Part shown: piece after piece, positions 47,450-60,204 of the stretch | Numbering within the stretch: the stretch's first letter is position 1 | How the letters are laid out: each line of letters begins with the position of its first letter | Assembly (NCBI GenBank): GCA_047495785.1 | Contig: JBLDXI010000054.1 | Location: forward strand, 3,348,001 to 3,412,000 | Origin: Lepidodermella squamata | Taxonomy: Eukaryota > Gastrotricha | Length of the DNA stretch: 64,000 bases | Direction: 5' to 3' | Made by a program: the position numbers and the translations under genes | Notes under the pieces: model-generated | Told to the model about the DNA's origin: nothing | Databases searched by the model: none | The model's input: only the letters and a program-made list of their open reading frames with translations

Positions 47450-48712
47450 ATGTCTCAGCAAAGTGGGATAACAGTTTCTCCTCAGCTGCGTCAAATTTTT
47501 GCCGGATGCAATGATGGCCATATCAGAATGATAAAAATGGTTATTTCCAATGGTGAGCATCCTTTTTATATTCTCAATGATCAAATTCAGTTGCTTGCCT
47601 ATTAAGAACAAATTGTCCTTGATGTGTTGAACAATACCGTATCAACGTGGGAAAATGACTGGAATAAACTTGTGATACCATCGCTCTCGCTCGATCGGCC
47701 GTGTTACATACTTTATCGTCTTGATAGCCAAGGACAAAGCTCGACTTACGATTGGGTTTTCCTATCATTCTGTCCCGACACAGCTCCGGTACGTCCTATA
47801 CTTGAATGTGCGTTGTAAAATATGTAGTTTGCTCATTTCAGGTCAAATTGAAGATGCTACACGCGTCGACCAAAGCAACTCTCAAGAGGTAGGGCAATCT
47901 TTTTAAAATAATGTAAAGTGAGTGAAGTATTATTTTACAGAGAATTCGGCGAAGGGGCTATAAAAGCAGATTTGCATGGGACTCTTCAGAATGAATTGAC
48001 TCTGGAAAGCTACAGAATCAAATTAACGCAACACGCTGCTCCTAAGCCTCTTACCGCTTACGAGGAGGACTTGGTTGCCATTCGCGAACAGGAATTTCGC
48101 CCAGATATTGGCGCTACTTCGAAGCAAGCTGTTATGAAAGGAGTCTCATTTCCGATCACAGAAGCTGGACTGACAGCTGTCCGAACGTTTGCACATAATA
48201 AATGCAATTTCGTCGTAATGGTTTGTTATACCACACAATTGATTAAGGTTTCGTTCAAATATTTTAATTTACAGAGCGTAAATATCGTGAAAGAGGAAGT
48301 TGAAGTTGAAGGCTCAGGGAACGCTATGACTGCTGAAGAACTAGGCCAATTATTACCTCAAGCACACGCGAGATTTGCGTTATATCGCTTTAAAATCAAC
48401 GCTCAAAATCGCGACGGGGTTGTCTTCATCTACTATGTTCCAGCTGGTGGTTGTCCTGTTAAAGAACGCATGTTGTACTCGGCGTGCAAGAAAACGCTTA
48501 TTCAACAGCTCGAATCGATCCTAGGCCACGAATCAGCTATTGCGAAGTCTCTAGAAATAGATTCCCCTGCAGAATTGAGTACACACTCTCTGAACATGGA
48601 GTTCGGTGTCGCTGAAATCACTGCGCAACCAACGTTATCGACTGGATCGAGGCCGGCTCCCCCAGGCCGTGGACCAAGGCGGATGATTCGCACGCCGGAT
48701 GAGCGAAATTAA
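47450..48712 (+). CDS. TWF: twinfilin
   Basis: Exons 47450-47552, 47607-47788, 47842-47888, 47941-48220 and 48275-48712 encode 349 aa, the family length. There are two ADF-homology domains. The first holds RPCYILYRLDSQ, YDWVFLSFCPD and KLKMLHASTKATLKREFG. The second holds ARFALYRF, GVVFIYYVPAG and VKERMLYSACKKTLIQQLE. A Pro/Arg-rich tail, which in this family binds capping protein, closes the protein. Twinfilin sequesters actin monomers and acts on barbed ends. Intron 4 (48221-48274, 54 nt) has no stop in frame, so retention would insert 18 residues before the second domain. Confidence 0.96.
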
Positions 48713-49591
48713 TTTCATTTCAAAGCTGTTATATTATATTTATAATCGATAGACTATGCATTTCTCCTTGAATTTATGACTTGAAAATCTATCTTAACGA
48801 TATGCCTCCGTGTGATTATTCATTGTTTACTATGTCTGACGCCGATGAAATCAATCATGTTCAAGAGTGATTGAAGTCTGCTTGCCGTGATTTTTTACTG
48901 TGCACACCATTATGAGATGATATGAACCGAACAAGGAAGTGGCTGTGCTGAGCGAAAACCATTTGCTTTCAAGATGGTGTTATTACTTGTTTAAAGCATT
49001 TTACGCCCTCATCATTCGTTAACCTATTTGCAGTTGGTTGTTTTTCCGTGAGGGAGGCGGTTGCTTTGTGTATGTTGTTTTCCGTAGCATGCATCCCCCG
49101 AGCGCCGTCTGACGGCTTTATTTATTCTCTCCCAGATAATTACCAAAGGTGCTTTACCCTCGATTTATGTTTCTGGGGTACTTTCCGCTGCATCGAATTA
49201 CTATCGGCAATTTTTACGCTGTAGTCTTTGATAGCTGATCGAATGATTGTTTGAATGATGGAAACAAAATAAACTATTGCTCTCTTTCTTATTGATGCGA
49301 TTATGGCTTCCTACTTGCAGTTCTTTAATATATCAGATATAACGGACCTTCGACATTTGAATAAATGATAATGGGCCATGCGACTGGTGATTTTGCCGCT
49401 TTTATGTCACTGCTAATTGATTGGGCCATCACTCAGGGCTTTTTTTAGAGGTTTACAGGTTAACAACGTAAACACAGAAACGGGGAAGTGTATACACCAA
49501 AATGTCCGATTGCCTAGAAATATGGAGTTGACGGGATAGCTTCGGGTTATTTTGAAGCACTTTAAGACCATTTACAGTGCTGAAATGTGGA

Positions 49592-50323
49592 TACACCTTT
49601 TTTCCTTTGCAATTTCATTATTTTTATTAAAGAAACACGCGTTTATTTTTTCATGATTATCAGCGTATTCATTTTATTCATTTTCTTACTTTTTTCTACC
49701 TAAGGATTTACTCGATCTTCGAAGGTTCGCTGTATGCGAATACGAAACCCGAATGGGATGAACTATATATCAAATTGAAGCTAGAGATCTGATCCATCTA
49801 GCTGTGATATTAAAATACTGGATGCCATTTTGTTCTCGAAGGTATTCAACGTTTTAGCCGACTGGTTGTTCGGAAAGTTTCTTTTGATTTTACCTACAAT
49901 GATGTTTATTTTTCAACAAATAACTGCTAAGGAACTATTCTATTACTTAGTCTTCGCTAATTTCATCATTTCATGATGAAACCAAAGCAATATTTGCGAA
50001 AACTACCTCAGCACCCGCGTAAGCTATTGCCCAAAATGCTACTAAAGCCAAATTTTTTGAGGTTCTATCGCTTCTACTCGAGATATCACCTTCGCCTGAT
50101 TGTGCGATTCGCGTGTGAAAATATTATATATCTAGCTTCAATTTGATATATAATTCATCCCATTCGGGTTTCGTATTCGCATACAGCGAACCTTCGAAGA
50201 TCGAGTAAATTCTTAGGTAGAAAAAAGTAAGAAAATGAATTAAATGAATACGCTGATGATCATGAAAAGATAAACGCGTTTTTCTTTAATAAAAATAATG
50301 AAATTGCAAAGGAAAAAAGGTGT
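49592..50323. mobile_element. foldback element with arms of about 195 bp
   Basis: The left arm (about 49592-49787) and right arm (about 50130-50323) are near-identical reverse complements. They share blocks such as tcgatcttcgaaggttcgct, ccgaatgggatgaa and the outer acacctttttt. The unique centre is about 340 bp and has no coding frame. This is typical of a large non-autonomous inverted-repeat transposon. Confidence 0.75.
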
Positions 50324-52410
50324 AATATCATCAGCTAAAGCTCGCTTCGCTCGCGGGCGACTAATTTCTAGGAATTTAAGATAATTTATTCGTCCTAACT
50401 AAAAATTCGTCGCCCAGGAAACGTCGAGGGGACGCGGTCCTCCCTCAACACGGGCGTCGTAGTCGGGCTGACCAACGCCCGGTCTCGGCGTTCGGTACAC
50501 TGAGGTAGATGTATGCCCACGTAAAATAGCATACAGGAGAATGATAATGATTATTCGTCCTTCTAGTAGGTCATTTTTGATAGGAATGAGGGGTGAAAAG
50601 GGTGAGGGCAAAATTGCGGGGTCGCGAGAGTCGCAGCACAAAATCATTCACCCGCAATTTTGATCAATTTTAGACTATTTTCAGCCAAGATCAAGTATAT
50701 AATTTATTATTCTTCGGCCAAGGCTAAGTATTGCAGCTTATTAAGGTTACGTTCTCTCAAAGTGTGACTCCTTAGAAAGCGAAAGGTCGCGATTTTTATC
50801 AATCAAGAATCTGGGAAACGCGAAATGTCAGGTTAGCCGCCGGAAAGTTCAGCACATTAGCCCGTTTACAAGTTTTTACGTGTCAACATCAAATTTTGTA
50901 AACATCAAAGGAAACCTTAAAAAAGCCCCGCTACACTTAATTTTGGCAATTTTAAACATTCAACCGTTCGAATCTCCCTGGGAAGAGAGATCAGAGCTGG
51001 GATCGCCCGCCGCAGTTGTTAAACAATCCTAATAAAAACGGCCGTTCGAAGCTGCCAGGAGAATGAATGACAACTCCTAAGCGCATGTCGCGTGCAAAGA
51101 AATCGCGTTCATCTCGCCATTTAAAATCAGGTTCAATGAAGTGATAATGTAACGCGGTCTTATTTCGGACAAAAAAGTGTTTTGGTTTTTTTTAAGATGA
51201 ATGCGTTATAAATGGCGAGGATTCAAAATCAAAATGAATCATATCAAAATGTTTGAGATCTTTCAAGATATTCGACATAAACAGGCTGCATTTTCGAACC
51301 TTCGTTTTCGGCTGCGATAAAAAATGCAGTCACGAGCAGTATGAGGTTTAAGAACTACCGTGATTGTGAAAGGATTGGCATATGTGACTTCGCTTGAATC
51401 CAATTGAAAATCCAATTGAAAAGTATTTGGAATTCTTGCTCGAAAATTAGATTACTTGAAATTTTCGAAGCAAAACTCGCCGAAAATCAGTCTAATCTCA
51501 AACAATGTTCGCGTCCCATTAGAATAGTGGACTACATCCGACGGTCGATGATATCGCGAGCAAACGACGCGATGCTCTTTCATTTCCAGTTTTAGTATAA
51601 TTGGAGCTACATACTTCAAAACAATTGATACTGAAATAGCCAAGAAGTTTTTAGAAATTTGGCTGTTTTGGTGCAATCCTTTTGGTGTCCTTTGTTTTCG
51701 TTTGGCCGTTTTGGAGTAGCCCTGTGGATTATTCTGGCAATAAATATGATGGTTGAGCAAAGTCTATAACCGTCAGCTTGGAAATGCCTTTCAGCCATCA
51801 GGACTTTAGCTCACACCTTTTACACTGCTGCTCGTCACTTCTCGAGCTTGACAACCATATTGCCCTTTAGAAATCAATCTTTCGATACCTATTTCACAGG
51901 TTGTACGAATGCTCCTGAACCATCAAATAATGAGTCCGCAAGATTACCCCTCGACTGGAGTCACATTTCAAGGCCGGGTCTTGTTACCAGCATCCTCAGG
52001 AGTCAGGGAGCACGCACTCACACATCCTGGGTTGTAAGTTGTAAGTTAAGTCGAAGCGTACAGCCTGGCGGATTTCCGCCAAACCGCAGAACAGTTCGCA
52101 CTGCTCGCTGCTATTAGGATCTCATCCATGTGTCCATGTGTTAATGGCAGACTGCCTTGAATACAAGGGTTCGGTAAGGGGTTTGTCAACTCCTTATGGT
52201 TGCGACCGCGTAGTGGTAAATGGTGCTTCTCATTCCATAAATCACCAATCAATAATAGATTCGAATTCGGAAAAAATCGATATAAAGTACCTTAGCTGGG
52301 CGGTTTAACCGACATTTTGCTCGAATTTGTTCTCCAAAAGGAAAATTAGGCTTACAGGTGAAAAAAGTGGGGGCAGGAAGTTTTACCAGACAGCAACATT
52401 GTACGGGGGC

Positions 52411-52720
52411 GACTTTTTTCATCCGACCAATGTCTTATTTTTTCATCCGACAACCAAAAATGTGACTAAAATCATCCGACATGAAAACATCGACTTTCTC
52501 GATTTTCCAAAGTTCGATTTTTCCGTGGGGGCATACCCCTTTTATGCACCATATTTTGGCCCCTGAACCGCCAGAATTTTATGGTGAAATATTTATGGCG
52601 ATCCGAGTTGTCACTTTTTTACTGTAATTTTTTGAAAACATGAAAACGCAAGTCTGCAGGTTTTAGTCACATTTTTGGTTGTCGGATGAAAAAATAAGAC
52701 ATTGGTCGGATGAAAAAAGT
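52411..52720. mobile_element. inverted repeat with 60-bp arms
   Basis: The arms (52411-52471 and 52661-52720) are almost perfect reverse complements, both carrying two spaced copies of tttcatccgac. The centre is about 190 bp and includes a run of five G and five C around a short inverted pair near 52530. No coding frame. Confidence 0.6.
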
Positions 52721-55700
52721 TTTCTCCCATTGCACCTTTGTCGGGCTGCCCGAATACACCGCTCTTAAGCTTTTCCATTATTTTCATAAATAATTTTCAC
52801 AACCTTTGAGGCTAGCAGCTCGTGCTATATTTTCCATATCGTCTTTTTCCAGGAGCACAAAACAGTAAGAAAATGAAGATGCAGAAAATGGTCACGTGCC
52901 ACGTTGGCTCGAATGAAATTTATTTCGCACAAGCTGATAATAACGACAGAGAAAATTGGGTAGTGTAGCTGCATTTTTGGAATTTTTCAAGGAAACCGCC
53001 TTTAATCATTGAGGTGATGCCTATTGTTTTTGTTTGACTATAATATTTAGGGATTTTCCTATATAATATTAGCAGTTTGTTGTTTATTGTACTGTCAATT
53101 GGTTATTCTTCTAGTCCGAGCGCCTGAATTCCAGAATTTCTGGACAAGCGAAGGTGACAAAATATCACCTCTCTGTGTTTACCATCTTGAAACTTGAGAT
53201 ATTAGGTTCCTCCGCGTAATATCGCAAAGCATTATAATTATTTAAATTGAGATAAAATCAAATTGCTGGAGGTGGGAGTAACGGATTTTCCTAGTGCTAA
53301 ATTTAAACCATCTGAACAAAAAACGGGCTTGTTTTTCAGGTTGATCGATCAATCATCAATCTGTCGATCTGTCTCACCTGATCGTCCTTCAACCTGCAAC
53401 CACGCAGGTCATTCACGCCCAAATAGAGTGTCAAACAGTGTGACGCGAAAATAGTGTGCGATTTCATTAGAGCGACATTTTGTCGTTGGTGCGGCTAAAA
53501 GTCCTATCTCCAATAGAGCTTTCCAACACTGTCACCGAGGCCATTATATTAGTTGTAAGCAACTCGGGCCACTATATGATTTCTCATTTTTTGTTTGCCA
53601 TTTGTTTACGTCATCGCCCATTAATTGCCTGGTAAAACAATTTTTATTCTGAGCATATAGCACTTGTTGCCCTGTTCGAACTCAGGCCATGGAGACAGAA
53701 TTTTTTATGTGCGCAAAAAATGACCTCGAAAAAATGGAAAAAAAATCCGCGAAGGTGGAGATGGGGCTTTTTATCCCTGGCGCGTTATTTAGAGACGCCT
53801 TTTCAGATTATTGACCAGAGCGTGAAGACCAGAGTCAGGAACTATAACACTTCAATTTCGACCCTGTATGGAAATAGGACTTTTACCACACCAACGACGA
53901 TTTGTCGAGCAAGACCGAAATGTCGTTATATTTAGCGGTTTTCGATTTTTAGCTCTGTATATTTTTATTCGGAATAAACTATTTTCGGGCTTGCCATACT
54001 TTAATCCCGTTCCATTTTTTTTCTCAAGATTATTTAAAAATATTATATTATATGTTTTTTGCGTGTCGGATATATCCTGTCATGGCGATGATGAAAATAG
54101 CTAGAAGGCTTTCTATCGACGTATATTTTTAGCCTATGATAGGTTCCGAACGGTAAATAATGCTTTGTCCTTAAACTTCACTTTTCACATCATCTGATAC
54201 TTTTGAAATCCTATAATCCACCGTTGCTCCGATCATCGCAAGGCACGTGGCGGCGCAGTGCAATATTTCAGGGTTGTTTTTCTATCCATTTTCCGCAAAT
54301 TTGAACATAATAATATTAATACCCATGTTCATAGTCTGCGCCGCTGACGGTCATGGGATGATAACATGTGACCACGTAAATTTAGCTTCTTGATCAACAA
54401 ATCATATTATAGACTCATGTGATCGAACATCTGATGCATGCAGGTTATTTTCACTCACCTCGAGCATCGATCGCAGCAGCTAAAATATCACGCACATGGT
54501 GTGCTTGGCTTACGTCTTTCATTCGAAGAAGGTTATTTTTCGTCATGACACATGTCAATTAAATTTCAAGTATCAATTTTCGTTGAAATCAAAGCTCACC
54601 CAACCGCGCACAGGTAATTTTTGTCGATTTTTGTTAACATGATATCTCGCCGCACATCGCCCCGGTGTCACGCTACTTGCAATGATTTTAGCCTTGGAGA
54701 AAGACATGATACGTATGCTCACCCTACGTATATGTAATTTCTTTTAATTTATCGGAATGTCAGATAAAAGAAATCAATCTGACTGTAGTACTTGCGGCTT
54801 CAAGTACAAAGTACGCTGAAGATCCAAAATTATACAGTATGGTATGCATTTTAGTTAGTCAATATCAATATCGTAATTGTCTATTTAAACTTTTGCTCCT
54901 TTGCACTCTCATCTCATTTAAAATATCCAGCCAACTAGTGTTTTATTGGTATCTAACACAACCGTTGCGGCATCTGTTTAATTGAAATTTAGCGGCTAAG
55001 TCGGGTGTAAATGCCAGGACACGCGCCAGTGCGCCGCCACCTCTTGCGCGCATTCATCGTTTTTGCGTGATCAAATTGCTGTTGAAATGGCGGACATCCT
55101 TTGATGCAATTTAATGCCAATACATCCGCACCACATGGCGACGGCTTGGCAAGCCGATGGCTAGACGCCCAGTGAAAATGCCCATATGTCTGGTATTTAT
55201 GCCCGACTAATTCATTTTTCGCGCGGTTAGCAGATTTTTTTTTTATGGCCAGACACCATGCGGCGGACATCAAAATACCGCGCCAAAAAGCCGAGGCGCG
55301 TCATTTTGCATCGCTAATGATATTTTATACAAGTAATATCTTACCGCGCTAAGGCGCGAACGATGTCCTGTAAACATGAGCCAACACGTGTTAGTCTAGA
55401 CTTCCGCCGGTCAGGTTACTTTACCCCAAAAAGTACAATATAACGCCTGTCATTCACAACTCCACTATACACGATATTTATGAACATTTGATGTCTCTCA
55501 GCTGGCAATCAGTAAGCATTGGTGGTTCGGTGATTTAAGACTGCGGATGCGAGGTAATGAGCTAAGCTTTCTGTCGGACTATTCGCAGCTAATTTAATAA
55601 TTATTATTTTTAGCGCCGCTGCGCATGAGCATCAATAATAGATAAACTGCGCAATGAGAATCGCGATTATCCATATCACATGACTCCACGGCGCCACTAG

Positions 55701-57103
55701 CTAATAAGTTATTCGCATTGTTCACGCACTTGTCATGAGGTTTTTCCAGGTTACTCATCTCCCTGCGAAATAATTGCGCTCAAGCACGGGTTTCGGAAGT
55801 TATTTTGAGATCACTTCAAGTGCGTGAATTGGCAACTGCGCAATTAAAATTGAACATGTGTGTTCACACACAAACACACTTCGTCACGCTACCAACTCGC
55901 GACACGGATTAATGAGGCGGACTGGATTGAGCCCGGCTATTTGTCGTCATTGCGGACAATAGAGCCAATCGTAAAACCACTTCACGTGATCAAAATCGCA
56001 CGTGTTGCAGAGCCATATGGTAGGTGCGTCGTAGATTTTATGCCGTGTTGAAATTCGTAGAGTTGTACTAAATTTAACACATAGGAGCACATCAGATCAT
56101 ACTAAGACGCAATAGCAAAAAAGAGGGTTAACAGCACCCGCCGTCACATGAGAGCACGTGACGTAGAAGTACGAAAACAAGTTCGCAATTCTCTTTGCTG
56201 GAAAATAAGCCTTTTCAAAAACAACAGCTCTCAGTCTGTTATTTTATTTCTCTACTATATAACACCTTAACATGGCATATACCAATGTCATTAGCCCAAC
56301 AGAAAATCACCCATCATTAGGGACGAGTTATATTTTGCTTTGAATTGTTTCAAATGTTATTTCCAGTGCGATTTTCCTATCCGCTCACATTCAGGTTAAA
56401 CCTAGCAGTTTTTAAATAGAAAATCCATTTAATACTCTGGCTTCATTGCCACATTTTTCGCATAATAACTGTAGCATTATTGAGTCGCGAACGAAACATG
56501 AATAAGACATGATGACGACCAAGCAAACAGTAAGCCGTACATTTCATTTATTATTATTATCAATTGCGTAGATAGCTGTGAGCTGGCCTTACGCAGTACC
56601 TCACACGCGGATCGATGCTTTCATTTTATTATACGCGACGCATAGCACAATGTATGGTTGCCCTGTGTATTTGTACGCGGGCTTCGTCCGCACATTTGCC
56701 GAAGTCTGCTTGCGTCACGTGATTTTTAACTTGGCCCCTCCGATGTCTAAAAATAATTTTTCCTATCAAATATTCTAATATTAGCACCAATAATCATATT
56801 TGCTTTTCGGCTAGCAATATTCGCATTTTTTCTCTGGTTTTTAATAGGAAAACATGAAACTATTTCGTGTTGACTTGTAGTACACTTGCACCTCTCAGCA
56901 CTGCGCAGTGAATTATGGCGTTTCTCACAGACACATGGATACCATGATTGCTGCTAGCTGCTTGTGCTGCTATACCTTTACCTATACCTTATTGTCCCTA
57001 ACTGATTATTTGTTTCTTTATAGTGATTATTATATAAGAAGCTTATCAGTCTAGCGAAATTCAACCGAAGGCATATTTTGAAAGCATTTGATTACAACCA
57101 AAA

Positions 57104-59891
57104 ATGCTTTCATCTATGCCAGCTTGTCTCCCCCTAGTGGGGAAACTTAACAGTGCTGGTACGCCTGGGCAGCCTCAGTCAGCTGCATCAACCGCCCAGC
57201 TTAAAACTGGCTCCTCAGTTGCCAGCGTTAGCTTGCTTCAGCAACAGCAGCAGCAACTTGCGGCCTCCAATCTTCAAGTCCAAAAGCAGCTTCAAGAGCA
57301 ACAAGCTCTGCTTCAGCAGCAACAACAGCAACAGCAGCAGTTTCCTCAATCATCACAGTCTCAGCAACAAGGCGTACCTCCAGTATTACCTCCAGCTAAG
57401 GGCCAACGGTGTGATTGTTGCTGTCAATGTAAGTCGATTGATCCGTTTTGACCTAGTTGTAGACAACATAAACAACATAGGGTTAATCAGCTTTGACTTT
57501 TGATACATGAGCAATTTTGCTGCTCTGAATGAATCTAGCCGTTTGACCAAGCTAGATTAGTTAGTGTTGTAGGCTACGAGCCTCATCGTTAGATTTGACC
57601 ATCTAATCATAACCTTTACTTCATATATCTCTATCTATTCATTATAGGTTTTCAAAACCACGAGAGATCAGGTCTTGCTTATGAAACCGGAAGACTATGT
57701 GGCAAAGGCGGGTTCGGCGAAGTTTATGAGGGCTTTCGACGTGCAGATCGGCTACCAGTCGCCATCAAGCACATACGTAAAACCAAAGTGACGGAATGGC
57801 ATCTAACTCCGAGTGGGCGTCGCCTGCCCATGGAAATCTACCTGCTTGCTAGGCTTACTGCTTACATGCAGCCAGGAATTACCAAACTCATCGACTTCTA
57901 TGAGTTCCAGGATCGGTTCACCCTCATTCTCGAACGGCCGCACACTCACATAGATCTCTTCGAGTACATTTCGAATAATTCTCGGGTACCCGGTTGTGTT
58001 GGATTGCCCGAATCCCTGAGTCGGCATTTCTTCCGACAGGTTTGAGTTTTTGGCTAAGCGCCAAACTTATTTAATCAATTCATTTAAACAACAATAGGTT
58101 GTGAGAACACTGATCGGCGTTCATACAGCTGGCGTTGCTCATCGCGATGTCAAGGACGAAAACATCCTTCTTGATTTGGAGACTATGGAAGCTAAACTCA
58201 TCGACTTCGGCTCGGGTGCTATTTATAAAGACGAGCCTTACACCGACTTTGACGGTAAGCTGCCAAGCATTTTTTGTTAGGCTTTTTAAACCTCGGAATT
58301 TGAGTCTTAAGTGCTCATCTGTTTGCTATTTTGCGACGCACATCCTTTTTCCGTGTAGTTTCAACCTGAATAAGAAGCAATCCCTGTGATATTAATTGTA
58401 AGGGATTTTTCGCGAATCTCAGTGTCTCGTGATCAATCGCTGTGCCAAATGACAAGTTTCAGTTCATTTCTAGTTGTTTTCCTGCTGCGCACATGAAGTA
58501 ATAAGGCTTGGAGGTTGATTTGATCGATTTTTTTTCCGCTGCTAACTACGCAGTTGAGTTTTTTCGCTCTCTTCTCGCTTGTCATGTACGTTCCATGCTA
58601 TTCATGCAGAAAGCCTTCAGCATGCGCGTGTCTGAATGTGTAGGCGCCGCTTTCCAACTGCGCAGTTGGGAACTCCGCCGCAATCGATCGCTGCGCTATA
58701 TAATTTCCGTATGTTTTGCGCATTGCCGAGCACACGTCGTCACAGTGCAGCTGAAAACACTCGATATATTACTATTGCGTGATCTATACGTATAATATAT
58801 ACGTATATATACATATCGGTCGAAACTGCACGTCTGTAGTCAGTTCCCGGATACTTGGCAACGCTTGGTAAATATCACGTGTGCGTGTAGTTATCGCTAA
58901 AACAACTACGCAGGCGAAAATACGTATCATAGACGAGCAATTATTTTTTGGTAAAAATAGTTTGGGACCATATTATTCGTTCATCGCAGCGGCATGCGCG
59001 AAATCACATGACTGCGATTTGCTGTTGTATGTGTACGCACTCAGCTCAATTGCCTCGGTTATCTACGCTGACGTGCAGTGTGTTTGTGCGCTACCATCAC
59101 GTGAATAGCAAAGAATAACCAAGAAAAAACGTGCGTTTTTACGAACGTGTGCTTTACTCGCCGCGTCATTTTGTATGGCCGCCGTGGTGGTGGTTCGTTG
59201 TCGCCGCCGTCTCGAGCAAACATTCTAGTCAAAGCTGCGCTAGTTAGCAGCAGCAGCAGCCGCAGTGATCTGCATTATAGTAGCCTTCTTACATGCATGT
59301 TTCATGCGAGACGTTTTGTTCTGCGTGGAATGTGCCACATTAAATTATCACGAGTTGTAGGGCGAACAATTTCTGCTGCGTAGTCGAAGTCAATGAAGAC
59401 AAAAAACACATGATGCGAATGAGGTTAAAAATGTCTGTGTTGTTTTAGGTACTCGAGTTTACAGCCCGCCGGAGTGGATCCGATTCAAGTGCTACAACAT
59501 CGGCCCCGCGACCGTGTGGTCGCTAGGCATCCTCCTCTACGACATGGTGTGTGGAGACATTCCGTACGAGAAAGATGCGCAAATCCTATCAGGCCGCCTT
59601 GAATTTCGTTCGGCGTACCTGACAGAAGAGTGCCGGCATTTGATTCGGCAATGCCTGTGTCTGAACCCGGCCAACCGGCCCACCCTCGAATCGCTGCTCG
59701 AGCACCCGTGGATGAAGGCTCCGTTCTTGCCTGATCTCTACGATATCGAGTGTGCCTCGAATAATTCGCTCGCTTCGGCGACCTCGTCACAAGCAGCTAT
59801 CGCAGCGGCTCAACAACAAGCTGCTCAGGCCAACCGCGCCGGCGGCAGTCAAGGCTCGCTGCAGGGTTCGATAGGGTCGTTACAAGGTTGA
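57104..59891 (+). CDS. PIM-family serine/threonine kinase
   Basis: Exons 57104-57428, 57648-58039, 58098-58254 and 59449-59891 encode 438 aa. A Gln-rich N-terminal extension of about 100 residues (runs of six and nine Gln, then CDCCCQC) precedes the kinase domain. Key parts are [19 protein letters not shown], the hinge [35 protein letters not shown] and SPPEWIR. The hinge ERP..xxDLF, with Pro replacing a backbone donor, is the PIM signature. PIM kinases are constitutively active and controlled mainly by abundance. The 1194-nt last intron is far longer than most here. The tail is Gln/Ala/Gly-rich. A polyadenylation signal lies near 60199. Confidence 0.93.
58255..59448 (+). other. long last intron of the PIM kinase gene
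   Basis: It contains a near-palindromic TATA/CGTATA cluster at about 58785-58815 and CG-rich patches (58620-58700, 59150-59240). Possible uses are an internal promoter or enhancer. No coding exon is seen. Confidence 0.45.
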
Positions 59892-60198
59892 AGGGTCGCC
59901 TCTCGGTATCAAATACCACTCCTCACGACAAACATTCTTGTGTTATGTCACATCTTACCGTAAAATATTAACTGTAAAATAAGCGACACAAATAATCTCC
60001 TTTTTTGATGTAAATAAGCGTAAATGAAAAGTTATTATTAAGGAGTACTTTTTAAAATGTATCAACTTCGTTCCAAGCGCGCATTTCTCGTGTGAATTTT
60101 GGCTGATTTACGATGATGACGATAATAATAATTATAATAATGATGATAACAATAATGATCTTGAAATTGTTGTTTGCGCTTGGCTAATCAATTTAGAA

Positions 60199-60204
60199 AA
60201 TAAA
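60199..60204 (+). terminator. polyadenylation signal, PIM kinase
   Basis: AATAAA about 310 bp past the stop, after a run of AAT/GAT trinucleotides at 60115-60160. Confidence 0.5.

Larger units (their letters stand above)
48713..57103. other. 8.4 kb gene-poor region
   Basis: Longest stretch without a supported gene. The start is the twinfilin 3' UTR (AATAAA at 49268-49273). Two large inverted repeats are listed separately. The 50340-50480 patch and the 54990-55330 stretch are richer in CG. No frame above about 100 codons has recognisable features. Confidence 0.5.

Noticed and set aside
50505-50521. tgaggtagatgtatgcc resembling the let-7 seed
   Set aside because: It departs from let-7 after the first eight bases, and I found no pairing arm for a precursor hairpin.
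50966-50990. gttcgaat resembling a tRNA T-loop
   Set aside because: The flanks do not pair as a T stem and there is no acceptor or anticodon arm.
54989-55273. 94-codon minus-strand frame
   Set aside because: No domain, no neighbouring exon, and composition like the surrounding CG-rich non-coding sequence.
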